Source of the DNA: Phoronis ovalis
Lineage: Eukaryota > Phoronida > Phoronidae
DNA: 10,921 bases
NCBI GenBank assembly: GCA_028565635.1
Contig: JAOXYB010058402.1
Coordinates: 1-10,921, forward strand
Direction of reading: 5' to 3'
Below, in pieces: positions 1 to 7,739 of this stretch (position 1 is the first letter of the stretch; each line of letters begins with the position of its first letter). Made by a program: the position numbers and the translations under genes. The notes below the pieces were generated by a model. That model was given only the letters and a program-made list of their open reading frames with translations. It was not told where the DNA came from and searched no databases.

Positions 1-136
1 ATTAGAAGAATTTTATAATAATTGCTTTTGTTGTCCATATTTTTAATAAGCATCTACTTCTCACCAGCTGTAAACTTCACTAGGGCCAGTCTCTCCAACT
101 GGCAGGATTCTTGGCTGGGGGTACACTCTCGGAGTT
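1..136 (-). repeat. Dispersed repeat R1, copy A
   Basis: Bases 24-136, read on the minus strand, match 2451-2563 on the plus strand over 113 bp without gaps and with about 9 mismatches (around 92 percent identity). Bases 1-16 then match 4001-4016 exactly, again inverted. Copy A is uninterrupted between these two blocks and so shows the original structure. The repeat probably continues left of the window. It has no coding capacity, so it is likely a non-autonomous transposon relic; class unknown. Confidence 0.85.
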
Positions 137-234
137 GTCTAGTTTTATTTGTTCTCACCAGTCATTAGCTTATTCTTTAGGTTGGCTTAGGCTGGACATG
201 ATAATTTAAGGTAAACTATTTGTTTGCAGACTAT

Positions 235-259
235 AACTTACAAATGACATTTGTAAGTT
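235..259. repeat. Perfect hairpin with 12-bp arms in the ovoA intron
   Basis: AACTTACAAATG at 235-246 and CATTTGTAAGTT at 248-259 are exact inverse complements around a single A. It is the tightest palindrome in the left intron; role unknown. Confidence 0.8.
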
Positions 260-365
260 GATGGTTAAGGTGGCACTATTACTTCAGTTGTAGCAAACAT
301 TGTTACCAGTTTACATACTTGATGCACATAAACATATTACCCTCAGTATTTAATTATTTTTGTAG

Positions 366-572
366 AATCGTCAACGAGTCCAATTCCAGTGTGGAGATGC
401 ATGCAATCTTCCTTTAGATCTTGGACAGTTTGGTTGTGTTCTGGCTGCTAATCTTGTGGATAGACTTCCATCACCTGTAGATTTCCTTAGCCGGTTGCCA
501 AGTTTGGTTGCCAAAGGCGGTATACTAGTCATAACTTCACCATACACTTGGCTAACTGAATGGACACCAAAG
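366..572 (+). CDS. ovoA: ovoA penultimate exon (69 codons)
   Basis: The acceptor is TTTTTGTAG before 366 and the donor is AAG|GTACG after 572. The exon is 207 nt, exactly 69 codons, starting and ending in phase 0. It begins NRQRVQFQCGDACNLP and ends TSPYTWLTEWTPK. The middle of the exon corresponds to the later strands and helices of a Rossmann-fold methyltransferase, including the AAN loop that follows strand 4 in such enzymes. Confidence 0.92.
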
Positions 573-1257
573 GTACGATTAACTTGGTGATTAATTTGGT
601 TTATTAAAGGTGTGTATGTGTGTAAAGAAACTTTATTTCGCAAAAGTTTTTGTATTCAGATACCATTTGAATAAAAATGCAATTTGAAAAAAAAATAAGG
701 TAACTTCATGGGTCATGATTCTGTCATTTTGGACACACTTCATGGAATGCTGTGATGTCATCCAAACATCCCTATTGCTGTAGGAAACACCTGATGGAAA
801 TGGCTATATGAGCAGTCTCCGAGTAGAAACATCTGATTAAGGATCTGTCATAACTTTCCTGTTTTAAACCAAGCACAAGTTAGAATATTGTTACAGATCT
901 CTGACTTGTATAACTTTTTGATTGTTTTTGTTCTGACCCATAATAGTCTGACTCCAGTGGAATGCTATTTATTTTTCAAATATATCATCTTTGTCAATAA
1001 AATGACAATAATTACGGAATAGTTTTACTCCTGTGTTGCACATGTCAATGAATCACTCTGTTCTGTTTCAGTGTAATTGGTTGGGAGGTTATTACAATAT
1101 TGATAAAAAGCCTGTCTCAACATTAGAAACACTACAAAAAACTCTTGAACCAGAGTTTGAACTGCTTGAACAACAAAATATGCCATTTTTGATAAGGGAA
1201 ACAGCACGTAAAAACCAGTGGACTGTTGCTAATGCCACTGTGTGGAGAAAAAGGTAA
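366..1257 (+). CDS. ovoA: OvoA 3' end: ovothiol biosynthesis enzyme, C-terminal methyltransferase part (last two exons, partial gene)
   Basis: Two exons, 366-572 and 1072-1257, join in phase 0 to give the last 130 residues and a TAA stop. OvoA is a fusion enzyme: an N-terminal iron sulfoxide synthase joins cysteine to histidine, and a C-terminal SAM-dependent domain N-methylates the mercaptohistidine to make ovothiol. Only the distal half of the methyltransferase domain is here. Recognisable blocks, in order, are GDACNLPLDLGQF, VLAANLVDRLP, GGILVITSPYTWL, NWLGGYY, MPFLIRETARK and QWTVANATVW, which match the conserved end of the OvoA methyltransferase as I know it. The SAM-binding glycine motif, the DinB-like region and the iron-binding domain should lie on exons left of the window. 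The frame is intact with no stops, so the gene looks functional here. Family recognition is from memory of conserved motifs, not from a search. Confidence 0.93.
573..1071 (+). other. ovoA last intron (499 bp)
   Basis: It runs from GTACGATT to TTCTGTTTCAG. I see no repeat family or conserved coding block inside it. It contains A-rich runs and several in-frame stops in every frame I read. Confidence 0.85.
1072..1257 (+). CDS. ovoA: ovoA terminal exon with stop codon (61 codons)
   Basis: The acceptor is TTCTGTTTCAG before 1072. The exon encodes 61 residues starting CNWLGGYY and ending NATVWRKR, then TAA at 1255-1257. A methionine codon at 1033 lies in the same open frame upstream, but it falls in the intron: the polypyrimidine-AG acceptor and the join to the previous exon (WTPK then CNWLGG) fit the family better. 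Confidence 0.93.
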   Translation, partial: CNWLGGYYNIDKKPVSTLETLQKTLEPEFELLEQQNMPFLIRETARKNQWTVANATVWRKR

Positions 1258-1446
1258 CTGGTCATAAAAAGTCATCGTGCCATCCTGCCTAGGAAGTATA
1301 TCCTAATGCTGGAAGAAGGTGAAAACAATTTACTACAAATATTAATAGTATGGAATTTTATATAACGTATAGGACATGATTCGAGTTTATTTGGGTAATT
1401 TTGTAAGTGGGATATTGTTGATGTAAGTATACTTGTACAAAATGAC

Positions 1447-1452
1447 AATAAA
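1447..1452 (+). promoter_or_regulatory. Candidate ovoA polyadenylation signal
   Basis: AATAAA lies 190 nt after the ovoA stop and is the first canonical hexamer in the 3' flank. It is followed by a T-rich stretch (GTTTATTTC) suited to a downstream element. Further AATAAA copies at 1572-1577 and 2027-2032 could serve as alternative sites. Confidence 0.6.
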
Positions 1453-1477
1453 TATACAATCATGTACATGTTTATTT

Positions 1478-2450
1478 CTAAGCACTGCTATTTTACCGTT
1501 TTGTTTATCCTTTGATAAGGTGTTTATTTCTACTCTCAGATATAATTATGTGGTCAATATCAATTATTGATAATAAATTTTAATTATGAGCTGTACATGA
1601 ATTTGTAGTTGTTTTTGACCTACCTCAGATGCAGTAGGAGTGACACCAAACAGCATACAATGCAGGAGATTATACAAAACTTAAAGTTCAATCTGTCTAA
1701 AAGTGTATGTGACACATTAAGATGCACATCGGTTTCTGTTCACTAGGGAAATTTTAAATAGCGTAATGTGAGAGCATCAACAATTAATGATTAGTTAATA
1801 TACAGACAGCTTTTAAACAGTTTTAAGAAGAGACTGAACAAGACATCTAGAAAGGCAAGAACCATGGATTTGGTTACCTAGAAATCGTACATGGTATCCA
1901 AATAGGGAAAAAAGTAAGGATTTTACAAAAGACTATAAGAGACATTAAGTGGTGACTGATGTGCTGTTTCAGAAAGTATGGTCTAACTATTGTCTAATAG
2001 GTTTTGTAAAATTCTGCATTTTTCTAAATAAAAGCATTTGTTTTGTTTTTTAAAAAATGTGATTTGAGATATTTCCTTTTCAAACTAGATAGCCTTTCAG
2101 CAAAGGCAAGGTTACTGCTATTGATATTTATGAACCTAGCATGACCTCTAAATGGATTTTCAACAACAGTTTTGAATTTTCGGCAAATATTTTTGTACAA
2201 TTTGGCCTCAAAATGACTCATTAACTGCTTGACAACCTTCTAAATGCATGAAAGGAATCTTTTTGAAAATTTCATGCCATTTTTAGATTCTGAACTTTTC
2301 ATTTCTAGATGACCATTTGACCTCAAGGTCAAGTATCCTGACCCTGAGACTGGCATAATTCAATTTAAAAACCTGAGTTGTATAGTAGCATGTTTCCAAA
2401 AAACATATTTGAAAAGATGCCAATAACTAGACATTCAGTGAGTTGTAAAC
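1478..2450. other. Intergenic spacer between ovoA and repeat R1 copy B
   Basis: This stretch is AT-rich and I recognise no gene. Bases 2024-2345 read like an old repeat, with a palindrome-like TTGACCTCAAGGTCAA at 2316-2331 that resembles the TCAAGGTCAA repeats at 5985-6265. Short frames here lack conserved motifs. Confidence 0.6.
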
Positions 2451-2748
2451 AACTCCGAGAGTGTACCCCCAGCCAAAAATGTTGCAAGTTGGAGAGATTG
2501 GCCCTAGTGAAGTTTACAGCTGGTGAGAAGTAGATGCTTATTGAAAACATGGACAATGAAAGCCCGGGGGCACATGGGTCATATACTAGGTCCACATGCG
2601 CGAAACGAAAAATCACGTGAAAAGGGTAATTTTTTTCCAACCAAGTGCGTAACGTGTATTCCGCGTTAAGGGTATATATTTAGCTAAATAATGGCAAATA
2701 GGGTAAAAAGTGTAACAGCCATCAGATGAAAATCAGCCCGGCATAAGC

Positions 2749-2769
2749 TTAGGGACTGGTCAGAAATTA
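2749..2769 (+). repeat. Left terminal inverted repeat of R3
   Basis: This 21 bp arm is the perfect reverse complement of 3675-3695. It is followed by ACCCCAGGGGGGG, which has a rough counterpart at the other end. Confidence 0.85.
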
Positions 2770-3282
2770 CCCCAGGGGGGGTGCAAGGAAAAACCAAAAA
2801 TTGTTCCACATAACATCATATACCCTTCAGCTTCTGGGGCCCTCACCTGGTCAGGCTTAGAAAAATTAATAGCCGTACTCAGCCCATTATATCATATACA
2901 ATCAACTTCACTGCACATCTGTGGAGGATATGCTGGCATTGTACATTCTATATAATGTTACTTAATTATGAGACAGTCCGAATTTATTTTTGGGCAGTTA
3001 GGGTCAAGTAATAATGAGAAGTAACATTTCTTATTTTTGGGTGTATAGAGGATGCATTTTTATTTTGGCCTTCGCCATGAACTGAATTCTGCTGAACAGT
3101 TATTAATCTAAAGAGTAAACGGACTTCAAATATTATTATTAGCTATCAATTGGAATGTTTGAACATAAATTTGAAATTTTTATCTAGGTATATGTATATA
3201 AGGTAAAATATCTAGTTGTGTTTTAACAGGTTTAATGACTTGACCGCAATTAAGGTCTGTTGTGATCCCAGATAGTGATTCA

Positions 3283-3324
3283 TATTTGACGTGTTTCACC
3301 GCAGTAGCTTCATCACGTCAAATA
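3283..3324. repeat. Hairpin with 11-bp perfect arms inside R3
   Basis: TATTTGACGTG at 3283-3293 pairs exactly with CACGTCAAATA at 3314-3324 around a 20-nt loop. It lies near the middle of R3. Each arm contains TGACGTG, a sequence bound by many bZIP factors, but inside a transposon relic this may be chance. Confidence 0.7.
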
Positions 3325-3674
3325 AGTCTCAGTTTTTGGCTAGTTTGTAAGCAATTTCTCAGCAAGATCTCTAAAATCCCAATCAGTAACTAAAGTACTG
3401 AAATTCAAAAAGCTGCAATCTGTATATAAAAGAAGTTTGAAGTTATAAAAAGTGGCACAAAGTGTCATGGTAAAAGAGTCCAGGAATGCACCAGATTACA
3501 GGAAATCACATAATGTTCAAAAATGCGGGCGCTCTCATGAATACCCCAACTCATTTTTTAAGAGAGGGGGAAGTCATAGTTTTTGTGCATTATCTAAAGG
3601 GAGGTGTTACAATTTTTTGCACAAGTCCTGGAGGGGGGGGGGGAGTTGAATTTTTTTATGCAGTGCTTCAATTT

Positions 3675-3695
3675 TAATTTCTGACCAGTCCCTAA
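3675..3695 (-). repeat. Right terminal inverted repeat of R3
   Basis: This is the partner of 2749-2769. Just inside it, at about 3633-3644, is a long G run that mirrors the G run of the left end. Confidence 0.85.
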
Positions 3696-3855
3696 TACAG
3701 GTTTTTTATTGTATTGAAAATTGTATGAAGTTGTTTTTCTGCAAATTAATATTTAAACTGTTCCGCTTTAAATAATGTATTCGTTTGACTTTATGGAAAA
3801 CATTATATTCTCTGAAAGCTTATGTTTTTACTCCCAGTCTGTGATTTTAGTTCAG

Positions 3856-3904
3856 GTCTGCCAAAGGGTTTGATTTTTACTAAGTGCAACGTCTGCCAAA
3901 GGGT
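3856..3904 (+). repeat. Direct repeat of GTCTGCCAAAGGGT (two copies, 35 bp apart)
   Basis: The 14-mer occurs at 3856-3869 and again at 3891-3904, in the right-hand remnant of R2. It may be a subterminal repeat of R2 of the sort transposases bind. Confidence 0.7.
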
Positions 3905-4339
3905 CACTTTTTAAACCTACAAGTCTTTAAAGGGGTGCTTTTTAGCAGCCTATATACCCGGCTATATACGCGCTTAGGGGCTTTTTTCAAACCTTTTTTT
4001 ATAAAATTCTTCTAATTGGTTGTTATTCACTATGATTCAAATACACATCCACAATTCATACTTAGACTGATCAACTTGGTCCCTTTCTGCTCATACTGTG
4101 TAATAGTATACAACCAGAGCTTAATGTAAACAGCTATTACAAAGATAGTATGCACTCTGAGCATGATCTGGAGCTGATTAGCTATCTTTCATACATTCAC
4201 TTTGTTACATAATATCTGACTTACTCAAAACCACAGTTGTTATAAATCCTCTTAATACACAATACATTTATTTAACTAAACACATTTCACCCTTACTGAT
4301 TTTATTGCAGAAACAGATCTCAGTACAAGTATGCATCAC

Positions 4340-4347
4340 AATGACAC
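4340..4347. repeat. Left target-site duplication of R4
   Basis: AATGACAC, matched by AATGTCAC at 5031-5038 with one substitution, directly abuts the left inverted end. Confidence 0.65.
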
Positions 4348-5030
4348 GGGTGGGGGGGGTACTCAAGGTTTTTTGACTACAGGGATGTGCTGCAGAACCC
4401 AATCCAAAATTTTAGATTGTGGTAGCAAATCCAAATTTTAGGGTAGCAATTCTTAGTTATATTAGTCCCAGGAAATACTAGACGGCACCCGTGGTAAACC
4501 ACAGATCTTGATAGAGATGTAGGTCACGTAAGGCCGAGTTCAGACATGTTCACATGACTCTCACAGGCAAAAAATAATGATGCAAGAGTTTCAAAAATGC
4601 ACCATTAAATATGATACCGTTGACCGATTGACGCCAAAATTTGAGAAACCCGAGCCATCGTCGATACGTACGATGTGTGAAAAGATCATGATTCTAGATG
4701 TAATAGTTTTGAAGATATTTGGTGGAAAGAGTGACAGATAGACACTCGAGATTCAGTAGCTAAGTATAGATAAGGGTAGCAATCCAAATTTTAAAATATT
4801 TGAGTATATAGCAAACTGACTAAAACAAATCAAATTCTAAAACTTACTTATGGATACAAACCTAAAATTAATCCAAATTATTTGCTGTAAGCAGTGAGTA
4901 GCAATCCAAATTTTTGAATAGTGTTACGGTAGTAATCCAAAAAAATACAGTAAGAAGTATACAATCCAAATCCAAAATTTTCAACTGGGCTGCACACCCA
5001 CACCAAAAATCACTTGAGTACCCCCCGGGC
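4348..5030. mobile_element. hAT-like non-autonomous element R4 (about 683 bp)
   Basis: The ends are imperfect inverted repeats about 70 bp long. The left end has GGGGGGGTACTCAAG, then a T-run, GATGTGCTGCAG and CCAAAATTTT. The right end, read on the minus strand, has CGGGGGGTACTCAAG, a T-run, GGTGTGCAGC and AAAATTTTGGATT. It is flanked by AATGACAC (4340-4347) and AATGTCAC (5031-5038), an 8-bp direct repeat with one mismatch, or 9 bp if the outer C is counted on both sides. An 8-bp duplication is typical of hAT transposons. No transposase is encoded. The interior holds a repeated GTAGCAATCCAAATTTT motif. Confidence 0.75.
4421..4975 (+). repeat. Dispersed subterminal motif GTAGCAATCCAAATTTT inside R4
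   Basis: At least five variants occur in the same orientation, near 4422, 4443, 4776, 4898 and 4930, with a further partial copy near 4960. They cluster toward both ends of R4, leaving a unique middle at about 4460-4770. Clusters of this kind are known as transposase-binding subterminal repeats in hAT elements, which agrees with the 8-bp duplication. Confidence 0.65.
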
Positions 5031-5038
5031 AATGTCAC
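5031..5038. repeat. Right target-site duplication of R4
   Basis: AATGTCAC is the partner of 4340-4347 and directly abuts the right inverted end. Confidence 0.65.
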
Positions 5039-5449
5039 AAAGTCATTTAGTACTGTTGAGAAATTTTGTGTTTATTTGCCAAAAACCTCTATTTAGTATT
5101 TAGTTTAATATTTCCAATTTTAACATAGACTGAATTAAATAAATACAGGTTTGGCGGAATATGCTTGTGATGAGTTCTAGTTTGTTTAAGGGTAGTAAGT
5201 TGTTCAGCATTTTATGAACAAAGCAATTCGAAGATTTTGTCATTTTAATTTTATCATTGTATACCAGTTACAACTGAATATGGACTCTTCCAAAATTTTG
5301 CAGCCAGTGAACAAAGTATGAAAGTATCTTCTTACAAGCAGTGATTAAATATAGTTAGTGCTGTTACATAGTCTTTTAATATTACAGGAATAATGTGAAA
5401 AACAATAACCCCCCTGACATTATATCTTACAAACAGTGTAATATAATGT

Positions 5450-5950
5450 TTAAATTTCAAATGGGTATCACTTTCCATTATTGAAATATCCCGCTAATAA
5501 TGAATTTGATACGGACATGGACGCCAGTCAGCCATTTTGGTTCCAAATGACCCCAAAATCAGTGGGTTTCATTGTCACTATGAGTGTAATGCAAGATATC
5601 ACATTCCCTTCTTGAGATAACCCACTAACTGATCATTTGATGCACTTGATGTGGACGCCAGTCGTCCATATTGGTTCCAAATGACCCCAAAAATCAACAG
5701 GCTTCACTGTCACTATGAACGTAATATAATATTCAATTTCCAATGGATATCACATTCCATTCTTGAAATATCCCACTAATAGAGAATTTGACGTGCTTGA
5801 TGTGGCCAGTTGGCCATTTTGGTTCCGAATGACCCCAAAATCAATAGGCTTCATTGTCACCATGTGAGTAATATATCGTGATGTAAATTTCCAAATGAAT
5901 ATCACATTCCCTTCTTGAGATATCTCAATAACAATGAATTTGACGTGGCG
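5450..5950. repeat. Degenerate tandem array, about 3.5 units of 131-152 bp
   Basis: The block ATCACATTCC-TTCTTGA-ATA-CCCACTAA recurs at 5467, 5598, 5749 and 5901, giving spacings of 131, 151 and 152 bp. A second block, TTGGTTCCAAATGACCCCAAAA, recurs in the first three units, with its TGACCCCAAAA core at 5548, 5682 and 5830. Units differ by scattered substitutions and small deletions, so the array is old. No unit-length frame is conserved, so it is not a repeat protein. It may be tandem satellite DNA or an expanded internal part of a transposon. Confidence 0.8.
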
Positions 5951-5984
5951 GTTACAGGGTAAAACCAAAGTACCTCCAGCCTAC

Positions 5985-6265
5985 TTTTAAATTCAAGGTC
6001 AACAATGCCCCCCCTGAGGATGACATGCTTCTAGTACTATGACCCTAGCCGTAACTTTCTTAAAAATAAGTGAAAATTGGAAGATCCATAAATTAATTGA
6101 AAATATGCCAAAAAATTAAATTTTCACCATTAATACCTAAATATGCTTAAAGGTGATCTCTTTGTATTACCTAATGCTATCATTTTGGAACATTTTGACC
6201 TCAAGATCAACAATGGCTACTCTGGGGATGTCACACCTGAAGTGCTGAGTCCCTAGCTCTCACAC
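5985..6265. repeat. Diverged two-copy repeat beginning TCAAGGTCAACAATG
   Basis: TTCAAGGTCAACAATG near 5992 and CTCAAGATCAACAATG near 6202 each lead into a similar stretch (CTGAGGATGACATG versus CTGGGGATGTCACA, then CCCTAGC). The spacing is about 210 bp. A related TTGACCTCAAGGTCAA lies at 2316-2331. This suggests an old dispersed family, possibly linked to the tandem array just to the left. Confidence 0.45.
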
Positions 6266-7340
6266 AGCTTGCTAGAACCAATAGGTTTAATTACTACCTT
6301 ATTTTTTTTTAGGAACAATGAAATGATAGTTATTTCAGCTGTCTTTATGTCAAAGTATATAGCAGTAGTGTAAACCTCTTATTAAAATTTATGCGAATGG
6401 TTTGGTTATTACATGGGACATTTTGTGCCGCATAGGCAATTAAATTACACATTTGCATGATTGTAAACAACATCATTAAATGAATAACAGGATTAACAGT
6501 TCATTGATTTTATAAATTATGTTGATTTCATTACCTTGTACAAAAAAATATATAATGTATGAATTAAATCTTCTGGGCATCAGTTTAGACATCAAGTCTA
6601 TGTAATATATGAATGAATATTTATTTAATATTTACGTGACAGGTACAAAAGCATACCCGGTCTATAAAGGCTTATGAGTCACAAAGCCACATAAAAATGT
6701 ACATAAAACTGAGTGCAAATTTATTCCGGTGCAAAAAAGTTAAATCTGGAACTAAGATTTTCTTGAATATTAATGACCCCAATGTCAGTGATAAATCATA
6801 CTCAGTTGTCAGTAAACTAATTAGTGAGATATTCACTAGTTAAAACCCCCTCCTGTGGCAATTCCTTGCGGAAACCATGAGGAATGATCTTGCAGGAAGT
6901 CAATAAAATTAAGGAATCCTAAAGGAATTCACATTTAAAGGATTTCTCTAACTTGTGTTGTGTATATTTCTCTATAGTTATGTTTGAATTAAAAAATTAT
7001 AAATATTTAAGGGATATAAAAATTGTATGATACTCAACATGATCATTAATGTTCACCTATGGTTCATATGGGTGTGCTTACATACGTTTGTTGGTACATA
7101 CATACATGTAATAACAGCGAGTGCTGACATCGAAAATTTAATGACTTTGGGAAATATGATATAGTTGTTACAAACGTGGCTAATGCAAACTATGATACAT
7201 TGCCTCAGTATAGATGATACATTTTACCTTTTTGGAGATGTTAATTTTGAAATGTAAATAAAATTTTACAAGTCTGAGAACACTACCAAAAAATATTTTT
7301 AGAAGAAAATTTTTATTTCATTTTTTTTTCATATAGAACC
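6266..7340. other. Intergenic spacer right of the tandem array
   Basis: I see no gene. Small inverted matches (AATTCCTT at 6860-6867 with AAGGAATT at 6922-6929) suggest a decayed repeat there. Several A/T runs and an AATAAA on the minus strand at 7312-7317 are the only other marks. Confidence 0.6.
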
Positions 7341-7446
7341 AAGGCCTAAGTACCACGGTTGAAAAAAAGTTTTTAAAAAATCCCTACTTACCCTACCTAA
7401 TATTTTTAGCCTGTTCCCTGAAACACACCTTTTTTGTTTAGGCCTT
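7341..7446. repeat. Short fold-back element with AAGGCCTAA ends (106 bp)
   Basis: AAGGCCTAA at 7341-7349 pairs with TTAGGCCTT at 7438-7446. The interior has ACTTACCCTACC, TTTTTAGCCTG and AACACACC. It looks like a compact non-autonomous repeat. It lies downstream of the CDKN3 stop and could fall within or just beyond its 3' untranslated region. Confidence 0.5.
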
Positions 7447-7507
7447 AGTGAAAACTGTTATCTCCGCATAAAAATTCTTCAAGTCCAGATTAAATATAAA
7501 AATACTG

Positions 7508-7513
7508 TTTATT
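7508..7513 (-). promoter_or_regulatory. Candidate CDKN3 polyadenylation signal
   Basis: AATAAA on the minus strand, 140 nt past the CDKN3 stop codon. A second copy on the same strand at 7312-7317 is an alternative. Confidence 0.5.
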
Positions 7514-7652
7514 TAACATATGTATACATATATATATATCGATACATCAAAATTTTTGATCAGTTGAATATCCTATAACAAAAATGAACTTAGAAAAGGT
7601 ATTAAATTTAATAGCTTCCTAAATAGGAACATTAGCTTTAATTTTCATAATT

Positions 7653-7739
7653 TCATCTTGATACAGATCTTGCAACTGTCACTTGCTTGTTCTCATATTC
7701 TGCTAAATTATCTCGAAATTCATGTAGGAAATTGTATTG
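7653..7739 (-). CDS. CDKN3: CDKN3 terminal exon with stop codon
   Basis: The acceptor is CTGTTTCAG|CAA. The exon encodes 28 residues, QYNFLHEFRDNL to VARSVSR, then TGA at 7655-7653. The end RSVSR agrees with the vertebrate KAP C-terminus as I remember it. Confidence 0.94.
   Translation of the reverse strand, partial: QYNFLHEFRDNLAEYENKQVTVARSVSR

Larger units (their letters stand above)
1..365 (+). other. ovoA intron, 3' part (enters from outside the window)
   Basis: No coding potential joins this stretch to the exon at 366. The left 136 bases are one copy of a dispersed repeat described separately. A short perfect hairpin lies at 235-259. The rest is unremarkable AT-rich intron ending in a T-rich tract and TAG. 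Confidence 0.8.
2749..3695. mobile_element. Non-autonomous DNA transposon R3 (947 bp, 21-bp perfect terminal inverted repeats)
   Basis: Bases 2749-2769 and 3675-3695 are perfect reverse complements over 21 bp, with the core GGGACTGGTCAGAAATTA. Weaker similarity continues inward through a G-rich or C-rich run, GTGCAA and AAAATTGT on both ends. If the element proper begins at GGG, it is flanked by TA on both sides, which would fit a Tc1/mariner-type TA duplication. No transposase frame is present; two short overlapping frames near 3452-3677 encode low-complexity G-rich peptides without recognisable motifs. It sits within R2, so it is a second-level insertion. Confidence 0.75.
2564..4000. mobile_element. 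Inserted element R2 inside repeat R1 copy B (non-coding, itself interrupted)
   Basis: Its limits come from the break in the R1 match. The left end is CCGGGGGCACATGGGTCATA. The right end, read inward on the minus strand, contains CCCCTAAGCGCG and CCGGGTATATAGG. The two ends share GGGT, ATATA and AGG blocks and may be a badly decayed terminal inverted repeat, but the match is weak. Removing the nested 947 bp element leaves about 490 bp with no open frame of note, so it is most likely a non-autonomous DNA transposon. No clean target duplication is visible, and a few bases of the R1 target appear lost at the right junction. Confidence 0.6.
2451..4016 (+). repeat. Dispersed repeat R1, copy B, split by an insertion
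   Basis: The left part at 2451-2563 matches copy A, starting AACTCCGAGAGTGTACCCCC and ending ATGAAAGC. The match breaks at 2564 and resumes at 4001 with ATAAAATTCTTCTAAT, which is the exact inverse of bases 1-16. Copy A has only about seven bases at this point, so roughly 1437 bp at 2564-4000 were inserted after the two copies separated. The copies are in inverted orientation about 2.3 kb apart. Confidence 0.8.

Noticed and set aside
371-643. Minus-strand frame of 90 codons opposite the ovoA exon
   Set aside because: It is the shadow of the real plus-strand exon, which has conserved OvoA motifs and proper splice sites.
2316-2331. TTGACCTCAAGGTCAA as a nuclear-receptor site
   Set aside because: The half-sites resemble such elements, but related sequences recur at other repeat-rich places in the window, so repeat ancestry explains it better.
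2365-2640. Minus-strand frame of 91 codons
   Set aside because: It covers repeat R1 copy B and the junction with R2, so it is a chance frame across an insertion boundary.
3452-3677. Two overlapping plus-strand open frames of 63-65 codons
   Set aside because: They lie inside transposon R3, run through a poly-G tract and give low-complexity peptides with no conserved motif.
4490-4560. Possible tRNA-derived SINE promoter (GAGTTCAGAC resembling a B box)
   Set aside because: No convincing A box at the right distance and no tail; the match is weak.
5750-5968. Minus-strand frame of 72 codons
   Set aside because: It lies over the tandem array, and the frame is not kept from unit to unit.
7520-7545. 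TA-rich microsatellite
   Set aside because: Too short and common in AT-rich DNA to report as a finding.
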